From an uncultured Oscillospiraceae bacterium (GTDB taxonomy: Bacteria > Bacillota > Clostridia > Oscillospirales > Oscillospiraceae), in the NCBI GenBank assembly GCA_934660965.1, contig CAKUIM010000016.1:1-51572 (forward strand): DNA of 51,572 bases. Direction: 5' to 3'. This document shows positions 44,580-51,572 of the stretch, piece after piece. The notes under the pieces are model-generated. The model had not been told where the DNA came from. It made no database searches and was given only the letters and a program-made list of their open reading frames with translations. A program made the position numbers and the translations under genes. Each line of letters begins with the position of its first letter. Position 1 is the first letter of the stretch.

Positions 44580-46178
44580 ATGGCAAAAGGTGAAAAGCGG
44601 CAGCATCTGCTGGCCAAGATCGTGACGGCGCTGACCCGGCCCCTGGCGCAGATCGCAAAGCTCATGTTCCACCGCCTGGGAATCATCTCGTCCATGATTG
44701 TCCTGCAGATCGCCTTCTATGTGATGGTGCTGGCCGAACTGCGCAACACCCCCTACTTTCACATCATCAACACGGTTCTGCTTGCCCTGTCCGCCTTTGC
44801 GGTGCTGTGGATCGTGAGCAGCCGTAGCAACCCGGGGTACAAGATGGGCTGGATCATCATCGTGCTGCTCTTTCTGCCCTTCGGCGTGGTGGCCTATCTG
44901 CTGCTGGGCGGGAACCGGCTGTCCAGGTATAACCAGCGCCGGCTGCGCTCTATGGAGCGCACGGTGCGTGCAAACCTGGGGCCGGAGTGCGGCCGCTGGG
45001 AGCATCTGTGCACCCTTGCCGGAGAGGACGCCGGCTGTATGGCCCGCTACCTGGAAAAAAACGCCTCCTGCCCGGTCTACGGGAACACCGCCACCCGCTT
45101 TTACCCCCTGGGGGACGACTGCTATGAGGATATTTTAAGCGCCCTGCGGGGGGCCCGACGCTATATCTTCATTGAATATTTCATCATTGCGGAGGGCAAG
45201 CTCTGGGGCTCCGTGCTGAAAATCCTGAAGGAGAAGGCGGCCCAGGGAGTGGAGGTGCGGGTCATTTACGACGACGTGGGCTCCATCTTCACCCTGCCGG
45301 CGAGCTACCCCGCAACCCTTGAAAAGGCGGGCATCCAGTGCCGGGTCTTTAACCGGATGGTGCCGGTGCTGTCCCTGCGGCAGAACAACCGGGATCACAG
45401 GAAGTATATGATTGTGGACGGCACGGTGGCTTTTACCGGCGGCATCAACATGGCCGACGAGTATATCAACATCAAGCCCCGCTTCGGCCACTGGAAGGAC
45501 TGCGCCATCCGCCTGGAGGGGGACGCGGTGTGGTCCATGACGGTGTCGTTCCTGTCCATGTGGGACTTTACCCGCAACGCGGACGAGGACCTGGCGCGCT
45601 ACCGCCCTATGCAGACCGCCCCCGCCGCCCCGGGCTATGTGCAGCCCTACCACGACTGCCCCTGGGACACCGAGCCGGTGGGGCAAATGGTGTACCTCAA
45701 CCTCATCAACCGCGCCAAGCGCTATGTCTATATCACAACGCCCTATCTCGTCATCGACTCGGCGGTGTCCACCGCCCTGGCCCTGGCGGCAAAGTCCGGG
45801 GTGGATGTGCGCATCATCACCCCCCACATCCCGGACAAAAAGACCGTTTTTGAGGTAACCCAAGCCTACTATCCCGAACTTTTGGACAGCGGCGTGAAGA
45901 TCTACGAGTATGCCCCGGGCTTTATCCATGGCAAGCTCTTTGTGGTGGACGACTATTTTGCCACGGTGGGCACGGTGAACCTCGACTACCGCAGCATGTT
46001 CCTGCATTTTGAAAACGGCGTGCTGCTCTACGGCACACCCGCGGTGGGCGACATCCGCCGGGACTTTCTGGAGACCCAGGAAAAGAGTATTCCCGTCACC
46101 GCGAGGGACTGCCGGCGGGTGCCGGCGCTGCGGCGGTTTGTCCGGAGCCTGCTGCGGCTTTTTGCGCCCCTACTGTAA
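44580..46178 (+). CDS. cls: Cardiolipin synthase
   Basis: 532 residues from ATG 44580 behind GAGGGGAGG, 27 bases after dnaE. Three N-terminal membrane segments (IVLQIAFYVMVLA, TVLLALSAFAVLWIV, GWIIIVLLFLPFGVVAYLLLGG, within about residues 35-115) precede two phospholipase D units. The HKD motifs are DHRKYMIVDGTVAFTGG near 277 and HGKLFVVDDYFATVGT near 450, both with intact His and Lys. It joins two phosphatidylglycerol molecules, releasing glycerol. Its length is typical. A strong hairpin terminator follows. Confidence 0.94.
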   Translation: MAKGEKRQHLLAKIVTALTRPLAQIAKLMFHRLGIISSMIVLQIAFYVMVLAELRNTPYFHIINTVLLALSAFAVLWIVSSRSNPGYKMGWIIIVLLFLPFGVVAYLLLGGNRLSRYNQRRLRSMERTVRANLGPECGRWEHLCTLAGEDAGCMARYLEKNASCPVYGNTATRFYPLGDDCYEDILSALRGARRYIFIEYFIIAEGKLWGSVLKILKEKAAQGVEVRVIYDDVGSIFTLPASYPATLEKAGIQCRVFNRMVPVLSLRQNNRDHRKYMIVDGTVAFTGGINMADEYINIKPRFGHWKDCAIRLEGDAVWSMTVSFLSMWDFTRNADEDLARYRPMQTAPAAPGYVQPYHDCPWDTEPVGQMVYLNLINRAKRYVYITTPYLVIDSAVSTALALAAKSGVDVRIITPHIPDKKTVFEVTQAYYPELLDSGVKIYEYAPGFIHGKLFVVDDYFATVGTVNLDYRSMFLHFENGVLLYGTPAVGDIRRDFLETQEKSIPVTARDCRRVPALRRFVRSLLRLFAPLL

Positions 46179-46212
46179 AGGGAAGGACCATTACAGGCGT
46201 TGAAACGAAACG

Positions 46213-46258
46213 AAAAGGCGCCCCGCTGCGGCAGGCTCTGCCGGCGGGGCGCCTTTTG
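46213..46258. terminator. Terminator between cls and the convergent Cys-rich gene
   Basis: A 14-bp outer stem (46213-46226 with 46244-46257) starting AAAA and ending TTTT, with an inner 6-bp stem (46229-46234 with 46238-46243). Symmetric, so it can serve both convergent genes. Confidence 0.88.
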
Positions 46259-46271
46259 CGCGCTGCTTGGA

Positions 46272-47117
46272 TTATTTTTTCTTGGCGGCGGCGCAGCAGC
46301 CGCGGGTGTCCTGATAGCTCTCGGGCTGGGGAATGGTGTTGGGCGGGAAAAATTCGTCCACGGGGAACTGCACCTGCCGGAAGATGGCGCAGGGGTCCTC
46401 CTCGCCGCTGCCGGCGCACTCCTTGCTGGGGATGCAGTAGTCGTAGGCGGGGATGAGCAGCTGGCTGTCCCGCTCCAGCCGGATGATGGAAAACTGCCCC
46501 AGGGTGACGTAGACCCGCTTACCCTCCCCGGAGAAGGACAGGGCGTCGGAGAAGCAGCCGGCGATGGCCTCGGGAATGTCGGCGCCGTCGCAGCAGTCGC
46601 AGATGCGGCACTCGCAGGGGTCCACCAGCTTCATGCCCAGAATCAGCGGATCCACGCACTCCACCACCGCGGAGGGCAGGCTGCTGCGCACGGTCTCGGG
46701 CCGGTCGTAGCCGTCCAGCACGGTTTTGGAGGAAAAGACCTTTGCGTTGCCCTCGCTGCCGAACAAAATGGCCCGCTTGTCGAACACCGCAAGGCCGGAG
46801 ATGGCCACCGGCCGGGCGGTGCCCACAAAGGCGTCGGCGGTGATGCGGTAGAAGTAGCGCACGTCTACGGTGTAGAAGCCGCGGTGGAAGCTGACGGGCT
46901 CCACGTCAATGTACGCATACAGCAGCTCGGCCTGGCCGGCCTTGAGGCTGATGGCCCGGTCAAGGGCGGCCTGAGAGCTTTGGGTGGGGTAGAGGCGGAG
47001 ATCTTCTACGCAGTCCTTATCCCGGCAGCTGTCGAAGATCTTTCGGGTGTGGATGCACACGGCCTCCCGGATGCCGGCGGTATCGGCAACGGGGCCCGGC
47101 TCAATGAATTCAGCCAT
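46272..47117 (-). CDS. Cys-rich conserved protein of unknown function
   Basis: 281 residues from ATG 47117 (GGGAGG upstream). I do not recognise a named family. It has several Cys pairs, including EAVCIHTRKIFDSCRDKDCVEDL near the N-terminus, DPCECRICDCCDG near 175 and a C-terminal GCCAAAKKK. The middle is predicted beta-rich and shows no signal peptide or membrane segment. The opening MAEFIEPGPVADTAGIREA and the CRDKDC stretch give the impression of a conserved clostridial protein, perhaps linked to the spore coat or exosporium, where Cys-rich proteins cross-link; this is a guess. It is convergent with cls, and follows the purA terminator on the same strand. Confidence 0.7.
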   Translation of the reverse strand: MAEFIEPGPVADTAGIREAVCIHTRKIFDSCRDKDCVEDLRLYPTQSSQAALDRAISLKAGQAELLYAYIDVEPVSFHRGFYTVDVRYFYRITADAFVGTARPVAISGLAVFDKRAILFGSEGNAKVFSSKTVLDGYDRPETVRSSLPSAVVECVDPLILGMKLVDPCECRICDCCDGADIPEAIAGCFSDALSFSGEGKRVYVTLGQFSIIRLERDSQLLIPAYDYCIPSKECAGSGEEDPCAIFRQVQFPVDEFFPPNTIPQPESYQDTRGCCAAAKKK

Positions 47118-47213
47118 GGTAGTACCTCCCGATGGTTTGATGGGACAAGGAAGAGCGGCGCTCTTTCTTTCCACTCCATTGTATGACCGGGCGGGAAAAG
47201 GGTGCGCGAAGGC

Positions 47214-47241
47214 AAAAAGCGGCGCCCGAAGGCGCCGCTTT
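47214..47241 (-). terminator. Terminator of purA
   Basis: An 11-bp stem (47216-47226 with 47231-47241), loop CGAA, followed on the minus strand by TTTTTGCC. It lies about 17 bases after the purA stop. Confidence 0.85.
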
Positions 47242-47257
47242 CGATGGGATGTGAAGG

Positions 47258-48550
47258 TTACAGCCTGGACTGGCGCAGGGCGATCTCGTGGCGCTCCGGG
47301 CCGGTGGAGACGATGGTGATGGGCACGCCGATCTTCTGCTCCAGGAAGGCAACATAATTCTGGGCCTCGATGGGGAGCTTGGTAAAGTCCCGCTGGCCGC
47401 GGATGTCGCACTTCCAGCCCGGCAGGGTCTCGAACACGGGCTTTGCCCGCATGAGCAGCGGGGTGACGGGAAAGCGGTCGGTGAGGGCGCCGTCGATCTC
47501 GTAGCCCACGCAGACCTTGATCTCGTCCAGGTAGCCCAGCACGTCCAGGCAGGTCAGGGCCACCTGGGTGGCGCCCTGCACCATGCAGCCGTAGCGGGTG
47601 GCCACGGTGTCGAACCAGCCTACCCGGCGGGGCCGGCCGGTGGTAGCGCCGAACTCGCCCCGGTCGCCGCCCCGGCGGCGCAGCTCGTCGCCGGCGTCTC
47701 CGGTGAGCTCACTGACAAAGGGCTCGGCATGGGAGCCGACGCTGGAGGAATAGGCCTTGGAGACGCAGATTACATCCTCGATGGCGGTGGGCGGGATGGC
47801 CGCGCCCACGCAGCCGAAGCCCGCCAGGGTGTGGGAGGAGGTGGTCATGGGGACGATGCCCAGGTCCGGGTCCTTCATGGAGCCCAGTTGGCCCTCCAGC
47901 AGGATGGACTTGCCCTCCCGCAGGGCCTGGTGGACGTAGTCCACCGCGTCGCCCACATAGGGGCGGAGAATCTCCCGGTATTCAAGCAGCTCCCGGAAGA
48001 GAGCGTCGGCGTCCAGCGCGGGCTTGTGGTAGAGGTGCTCGAAGAGCACGTTCTTGAGCTCTACCGCGGCGTTCAGGCGCTGGCGCAGCCGCTCCTCATC
48101 GAAGAGGTCGCACACCTGGATGCCGATCTTGGCGTATTTGTCGGAATAGAAGGGGGCGATGCCGCTCTTGGTGGATCCGAAGGCATGGCCGCCCAGGCGC
48201 TCCTCCTCATAGCCGTCCTGGAGGACGTGATAGGGCATGAGAATCTGCGCGCGCTCGGAGATGATCAGGTTGGGGGCCGGAACACCCTGGCCGGTGATGC
48301 TGGAAAGCTCCGCAGCGAGCTTGCGGATGTCCAGCGCAACGCCGTTGCCGATGATGTTGGTGACATGGGGATAGAAGATGCCGGAGGGGAGGGTATGCAG
48401 GGAGAAGCGGCCATAATCATTGATGATGGTGTGGCCCGCATTGGCGCCGCCCTGGAAGCGGATGACCACGTCGGAACTCTCGGCGAGCATGTCGGTAATC
48501 TTGCCCTTGCCCTCGTCGCCCCAGTTTGCACCTACGATTGCCTTGACCAT
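47258..48550 (-). CDS. purA: Adenylosuccinate synthetase
   Basis: 430 residues, full length; joins IMP and aspartate with GTP on the route to AMP. The start is ATG 48550 behind GGAGG. P-loop NWGDEGKGKITD is at residues 9-20, GGANAGHTI near 40 (catalytic His), the IMP-binding TTSSHTLAGFGCVGA near 235, and the GTP-contacting region near the end with VSTGPERHE. It is a single gene with its own promoter and terminator, as is common in Firmicutes where purA is not in the main pur operon. Confidence 0.97.
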   Translation of the reverse strand: MVKAIVGANWGDEGKGKITDMLAESSDVVIRFQGGANAGHTIINDYGRFSLHTLPSGIFYPHVTNIIGNGVALDIRKLAAELSSITGQGVPAPNLIISERAQILMPYHVLQDGYEEERLGGHAFGSTKSGIAPFYSDKYAKIGIQVCDLFDEERLRQRLNAAVELKNVLFEHLYHKPALDADALFRELLEYREILRPYVGDAVDYVHQALREGKSILLEGQLGSMKDPDLGIVPMTTSSHTLAGFGCVGAAIPPTAIEDVICVSKAYSSSVGSHAEPFVSELTGDAGDELRRRGGDRGEFGATTGRPRRVGWFDTVATRYGCMVQGATQVALTCLDVLGYLDEIKVCVGYEIDGALTDRFPVTPLLMRAKPVFETLPGWKCDIRGQRDFTKLPIEAQNYVAFLEQKIGVPITIVSTGPERHEIALRQSRL

Positions 48551-48616
48551 TTTTTACCTCCGCCGGCCGGGATTCGCAACCGCTGCGCGGATTTGCCTTA
48601 TCCGGCCCGCTTTAAT

Positions 48617-48642
48617 GCCCGGGGCGGCCATGCCGCCCGGGC
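48617..48642. repeat. GC-rich inverted repeat in the purA leader
   Basis: GCCCGGGGCGGC (48617-48628) faces GCCGCCCGGGC (about 48632-48642) with one unpaired base; it lies between the purA promoter and start. No T-tract follows on the minus strand, so it is a leader hairpin rather than a terminator. Confidence 0.5.
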
Positions 48643-48648
48643 GACCTT

Positions 48649-48677
48649 ATTATATCCGACTGCTTCAGTATGTGCAA
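48649..48677 (-). promoter_or_regulatory. Promoter of purA (minus strand)
   Basis: Minus strand TTGCAC (48677-48672), 17 bases, perfect TATAAT (48654-48649); the leader is about 90 bases. Confidence 0.72.
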
Positions 48678-48735
48678 TAGCTTTTTCCGTTTTTTTACAT
48701 GGCGGAGGCTGGCCGCGGCAGGCGGGAAAGAGGGG

Positions 48736-48764
48736 TTTACTTTCTTACGATACCATGTTAAAAT
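48736..48764 (+). promoter_or_regulatory. Promoter of the yerC-like/methyltransferase/hslO unit
   Basis: TTTACT (48736-48741), 17 bases, TAAAAT (48759-48764), with TG one base before the -10 (extended -10). It is 33 bases upstream of the first start. Confidence 0.6.
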
Positions 48765-48796
48765 CAGTTGAAAAATGATTTTTGGAGGGGAAAATC

Positions 48797-49087
48797 ATGA
48801 TCAAGAACGCGGCGGCCCAGAGCGAATTGCTGTGCCGGGCCATCCTGGCGCTGAAAACGGAGGAAGAGTGCCAGGCGTTTTTGCAGGACCTGTGCACCGT
48901 ATCGGAGCTGCGGGCCATGGAGCAGCGCATGGAGGTGGCGGTGCTGCTCTCCGACGGGCTCATCTACAATGACATTCTCGAGCGCACCGGGGCGTCCAGC
49001 GCCACCATCAGCCGGGTGAACAGGGCGCTGCAATACGGCGCGGACGGCTACAAAACCGTGCTGCCCCGGGTGAAGGAGCAGGCGTGA
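48797..49087 (+). CDS. yerC: YerC/YecD-type TrpR-like DNA-binding protein
   Basis: 96 residues from ATG 48797, with GGAGGGG seven bases upstream. Helical TrpR-superfamily protein: an N-terminal dimerisation helix (EECQAFLQDLCTVSELRAMEQR), then a helix-turn-helix with YNDILERTGASSATISRVNRAL. TrpR itself binds tryptophan; the YerC/YecD group lacks an established ligand and its targets are unknown. The stop codon overlaps the methyltransferase start (TGATG), so the two are coupled. Confidence 0.87.
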   Translation: MIKNAAAQSELLCRAILALKTEEECQAFLQDLCTVSELRAMEQRMEVAVLLSDGLIYNDILERTGASSATISRVNRALQYGADGYKTVLPRVKEQA

Positions 49088-49830
49088 TGGGGGAGAGCTA
49101 CGGATTTCTGGCCCAGTCCTACGACGAGCTGACCGCCGACGTAGACTACCGGCGCTGGGCGGACTATATTGAGTGGCATTTCGCCAGGCAGGGCGGCGCG
49201 GTGGAGTCGGTGGCGGAGCTTGCCTGCGGTACCGGCAGCCTTGCCCGGCTGCTGGCCCAGCGGGGCTATCAGGTCACGGCGGTGGATTTGTCGGAGGATA
49301 TGCTGTGCGTGGCCCAGCAGAAATGCGCGGACCTGCCGGTGCGGTTCGTCCACCAGGACATGAGCCGTCTTACCCTGGCCGAGCCGACGGACGCGGTGGT
49401 CTGCTGCCTTGACAGCGTAAACTACGTGACGAAAAAGGGCGCCCTTGCGCGCGCCTTCGACCGGGTATACCGCTATCTCAAGCCCGGCGGGCTGTTTCTC
49501 TTTGACGCCAAGACGCCGCTGGCCCTGGAAGAGGCGGACGGCCAGGTCTACCTGGACGAGACGGAGGACCTTTTCTGCGTGTGGCGGGGCGAGTATTCCC
49601 CGCGCCGGCGCGTGTGTGGCTACGGCATCGATCTGTTCCGCCGCCGGGCGGACGGCGCCTGGGAGCGGGGCGGGGAGTACCACGAAGAATACGCCTACAC
49701 TCCGGAGGAGCTTGCCGGCTATCTGCGCCGGGCGGGCTTTGCCGAAATCCGGCAGTACGGCGACAAGAAAAAGACTGTGCCCCGCCCGGATGAGCGGCGG
49801 ATTTTCTTTGCAGCGCGAAAAGAAAGGTGA
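49087..49830 (+). CDS. Class I SAM-dependent methyltransferase
   Basis: 247 residues from ATG 49087, overlapping the previous stop by one base. The SAM motif VAELACGTGSLARLL lies near residue 40, an acidic strand end VTAVDLSEDML near 62, and the motif IV region AVVCCLDSVNYV near 100. It belongs to the small soluble methyltransferases that often follow yerC in Clostridia; substrate unknown. The next gene starts right after, so the three probably form one transcript. Confidence 0.88.
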   Translation: MGESYGFLAQSYDELTADVDYRRWADYIEWHFARQGGAVESVAELACGTGSLARLLAQRGYQVTAVDLSEDMLCVAQQKCADLPVRFVHQDMSRLTLAEPTDAVVCCLDSVNYVTKKGALARAFDRVYRYLKPGGLFLFDAKTPLALEEADGQVYLDETEDLFCVWRGEYSPRRRVCGYGIDLFRRRADGAWERGGEYHEEYAYTPEELAGYLRRAGFAEIRQYGDKKKTVPRPDERRIFFAARKER

Positions 49831-49835
49831 CGAAC

Positions 49836-50720
49836 ATGGATGAGCTGATTCGGGTCATTGCAAAGGACGCCCCGGTGAAGGCGATGGCCATTGAGGGCAC
49901 GGCCCTTGTGGAGCGCGCCCGCCGGATTCACGATACCTGGCCGGTGGCCACGGCGGCCCTGGGCCGGCTTTTGATGGCCGCCTCTATGATGGGGGACATG
50001 CTCAAGGAGGACAACGGCTCGCTGACGCTCCGGGTGCGGGGCGGCGGGCCGCTGGGCGCCCTCACCGCGGTGTCGGACAGCCGGGGCAACGTGCGCGGCT
50101 ATGTGCAGAACCCGGCGGTGGACGTGCCCCGGAAGGCCCACGCCAAGCTGGATGTGGGCGCCGCGGTGGGCAGTGCCGGCGAGCTGACCGTCATCAAGGA
50201 TATGGGCATGAAGGAGCCCTATGTGGGCTCTGTGCAGCTGGTAGGCGGCGAGATTGCCGAGGACATCGCGGCCTACTATGTGGAGAGCGAGCAGGTCCCC
50301 ACGGCCTGCGCCCTGGGGGTGCTCATTGCGCCCGACCAGACGGTGCAGACGGCGGGGGGCTACCTCATTCAGCTGCTGCCCGGTGCGGACGATGGCGTAA
50401 TCTCCGCCCTGGAGCGGGGCATCGCCCGGGTGGGGGCGGTCAGCGCGGCGCTGTCCAAAGGCACGGGCATCCTGGATGTGGTGCGGGAGGTGCTCTCGGA
50501 ATTTGAGATCGAGGTTCTCGAGCGCCGGGAGGTGGCATATAAGTGCTATTGCTCCCGGGAGCGGGTGAGCCGGGCCCTGATCAGCATGGGCGAGGCGGAG
50601 CTGCGCGGCCTCATTGAGGAGCAGGGGGGCGCGGAGCTCACCTGCCAGTTCTGCGATAAGGTTTACCGCTACTCCAAGGAAGAGCTGGAGACGCTGCTGC
50701 GCGGCGCATTGGAAAAATAA
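49836..50720 (+). CDS. hslO: Redox-regulated chaperone Hsp33
   Basis: 294 residues from ATG 49836; AAAGGTG is seven bases upstream, while the GTG at 49827 lies inside that site. Hsp33 is a holdase switched on by oxidation and heat. The four zinc-ligand Cys form the C-terminal switch: KCYCSRERV and LTCQFCDKVYRYS (C-x-C and C-x2-C), all present, so it should be redox-active. The N-terminal domain shows GRLLMAASMMGDMLK and GNVRGYVQNP. No terminator is visible before the tRNA promoter 20 bases on. Confidence 0.95.
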   Translation: MDELIRVIAKDAPVKAMAIEGTALVERARRIHDTWPVATAALGRLLMAASMMGDMLKEDNGSLTLRVRGGGPLGALTAVSDSRGNVRGYVQNPAVDVPRKAHAKLDVGAAVGSAGELTVIKDMGMKEPYVGSVQLVGGEIAEDIAAYYVESEQVPTACALGVLIAPDQTVQTAGGYLIQLLPGADDGVISALERGIARVGAVSAALSKGTGILDVVREVLSEFEIEVLERREVAYKCYCSRERVSRALISMGEAELRGLIEEQGGAELTCQFCDKVYRYSKEELETLLRGALEK

Positions 50721-50742
50721 CCGGGAAAAGGCAAAAATAAAC

Positions 50743-50772
50743 TTGACAATCCCCTATGCTGTAGCTTATAAT
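50743..50772 (+). promoter_or_regulatory. Promoter of the tRNA gene cluster
   Basis: Perfect TTGACA (50743-50748), 18 bases, perfect TATAAT (50767-50772), 32 bases before the first tRNA, as expected for a strong stable-RNA promoter. Confidence 0.88.
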
Positions 50773-50804
50773 AATCTTCGCCGTCTGATGGGCGGCGGGC
50801 ACAC

Positions 50805-50880
50805 GGGAGCATAGCTCAGCTGGGAGAGCACATGCCTTACAAGCATGGGGTCACAGGTTCGAGCCCTGTTGTTCCCACCA
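50805..50880 (+). tRNA. tRNA-Val (TAC)
   Basis: 76 bases with CCA encoded. The acceptor stem GGGAGCA pairs with TGTTCCC; anticodon loop CTTACAA gives anticodon TAC; the T-loop GTTCGAG is present. Confidence 0.96.
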
Positions 50881-50899
50881 TTTTGGCCGTGAAAAATGT

Positions 50900-50976
<77 letters not shown>

Positions 50977-50999
50977 TTTTCTTTTCGGTCGTTTTATAT

Positions 51000-51075
<76 letters not shown>

Positions 51076-51078
51076 TTT

Positions 51079-51154
51079 GCGAGTGTAGCTCATCTGGTAG
51101 AGCGCCACCTTGCCAAGGTGGAGGTAGCGAGTTCGAGCCTCGTCACTCGCTCCA
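51079..51154 (+). tRNA. tRNA-Gly (GCC)
   Basis: 76 bases with encoded CCA, only three bases after tRNA-Phe. Acceptor GCGAGTG pairs with CACTCGC, anticodon loop TTGCCAA (GCC). Confidence 0.96.
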
Positions 51155-51185
51155 TTCCCCAAGAAGGCCGGGCCTTCTTGGGGAA
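51155..51185. repeat. Perfect inverted repeat between tRNA-Gly and tRNA-Cys
   Basis: TTCCCCAAGAAGGCC (51155-51169) and its complement (51171-51185) around a single G. It directly abuts the CCA end of tRNA-Gly. No T-tract follows on the plus strand, so it may be a processing signal or a remnant. Confidence 0.7.
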
Positions 51186-51192
51186 AGCAAAT

Positions 51193-51267
51193 GGCGCCAT
51201 AGCCAAGTGGTAAGGCAAGGGTCTGCAAAATCCTGATGCCCCAGTTCAAATCTGGGTGGCGCCTCCA
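51193..51267 (+). tRNA. tRNA-Cys (GCA)
   Basis: 75 bases with encoded CCA. Acceptor GGCGCCA pairs with TGGCGCC, anticodon loop CTGCAAA (GCA), T-loop GTTCAAA. Confidence 0.95.
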
Positions 51268-51271
51268 AAGA

Positions 51272-51308
51272 GAATGAGCAGGCCTGGCGCTTGCTCATTC
51301 CTTTTTAT
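51272..51308 (+). terminator. Terminator after tRNA-Cys
   Basis: GAATGAGCA (51272-51280) pairs with TGCTCATTC (51292-51300), followed by CTTTTTATT. It lies inside the tRNA array, before tRNA-Pro. Confidence 0.8.
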
Positions 51309-51332
51309 TCCGCAGTTTCCCCGCCGGCATTT

Positions 51333-51408
51333 CCGGGTGTAGCGCAGTTGGTAGCGCGCTTGGTTCGGGACCAAGAGGCCGTGGGTTCAAATCCCGCCAC
51401 TCGGACCA
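51333..51408 (+). tRNA. tRNA-Pro (CGG)
   Basis: 76 bases with encoded CCA. Acceptor CCGGGTG pairs with CACTCGG (one wobble), anticodon loop TTCGGGA (CGG), T-loop GTTCAAA. It is cut off from the other tRNAs by a terminator; I see no clear promoter in the 65-base gap. Confidence 0.95.
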
Positions 51409-51409
51409 T

Positions 51410-51463
51410 GCAGAGTGTCCTTATAGGATCTGAGTATCCTGTAATGGACACTCTGCTTTTTTA
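51410..51463 (+). terminator. Terminator after tRNA-Pro
   Basis: GCAGAGTGTCC (51410-51420) pairs with GGACACTCTGC (51446-51456), with an inner AGGAT/ATCCT stem, then TTTTTT at 51457-51462. It starts one base after the tRNA-Pro CCA (a T at 51409 intervenes). Confidence 0.88.
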
Positions 51464-51572
51464 TGTAGAAAATGGTGAAAAGTTGGAGCTGTCGATGCTC
51501 ACCCGTTCCCGCAGGCACAGCAGCTTGACCTTATGCTCGGTCAGCAGGGCGATGTACTGCTTTGTCATGCCC
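51461..51572 (-). CDS. C-terminal end of an unidentified ORF (continues beyond window)
   Basis: On the minus strand a frame is open from the window edge to TAA 51463-51461; the last residues read CLRERVSIDSSNFSPFST. The fragment is about 36 codons and too short to name. An internal ATG at 51568 has no ribosome site, so it is more likely part of a longer gene. The stop codon lies within the T-run of the tRNA-Pro terminator. Because the 3' side of tRNA genes is a common integration point, the neighbouring DNA may be mobile, but nothing here proves it. Confidence 0.35.
   Translation of the reverse strand, partial: GMTKQYIALLTEHKVKLLCLRERVSIDSSNFSPFST

Noticed and set aside
40752..45005. Very long open frame on the minus strand (over 1,400 codons) opposite whiA, dnaE and cls
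   Set aside because: It is the codon-bias shadow of real plus-strand genes: low-complexity His/Gly/Val/Leu-rich translation, no ribosome site, no domain, and dnaE is fully supported on the other strand.

Overview
The window looks like a chromosomal segment of a GC-rich, anaerobic member of the Clostridia, probably of the Oscillospirales/Ruminococcaceae type. This is inferred from gene content, not from a database match. Supporting signs are the Firmicutes-style murB-rapZ-yvcK-whiA-dnaE run, a YerC-type TrpR-like regulator, a membrane pyrophosphatase, a 2-hydroxyacyl-CoA dehydratase activase system, a GSI-type glutamine synthetase next to an ANTAR regulator, strong G+C bias at third codon positions, and AGGAGG-type ribosome binding sites. 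I see no complete insertion sequence, prophage, rRNA operon or CRISPR array.

Left part (1-4.4 kb): the end of a catabolic-looking operon. It holds the tail of an aldehyde dehydrogenase, a small ORF interrupted by an in-frame TAA, two tandem short-chain dehydrogenases and two tandem acetoacetate-decarboxylase-like proteins, and closes with a 28-bp palindromic terminator. One decarboxylase paralogue has lost the residue expected to be the Schiff-base lysine. From 4.4 to 9.5 kb the minus strand carries a K+-dependent-type membrane pyrophosphatase (hppA) and the K+ uptake pair trkA-trkH. Then come uridine phosphorylase, a TetR regulator, a DegV fatty-acid-binding protein, and a two-gene acyl-CoA dehydratase activase system that is fused into one protein in many relatives.

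Middle (16.7-23.7 kb): the most distinctive region. A minus-strand operon encodes aconitase X (large and small subunits), a cupin, a MatC-type anion carrier and an AtuA/DUF1446 pair. It is preceded by a textbook sigma-54 promoter (TGGCACG-N4-TTGCA), three similarly spaced TTCT-N8-RGAA dyads, and a PAS/AAA+/Fis enhancer-binding activator that ends in its own terminator. This is a complete sigma-54-controlled uptake and catabolism module for an unidentified, probably carboxylic, substrate.

Right part: a Gpi18-like mannosyltransferase overlapping exonuclease III; a nitrogen-assimilation block (purF, glnA, ANTAR protein, dapF, gltB, gltD) with structured leaders before glnA and gltB; the cell-envelope and division block murB-rapZ-yvcK-whiA-dnaE-cls; a Cys-rich unknown protein; purA; then yerC-like, methyltransferase and hslO. 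The window closes with six tRNA genes (Val, Asp, Phe, Gly, Cys, Pro) broken up by hairpins, and the edge of an unidentified minus-strand ORF.
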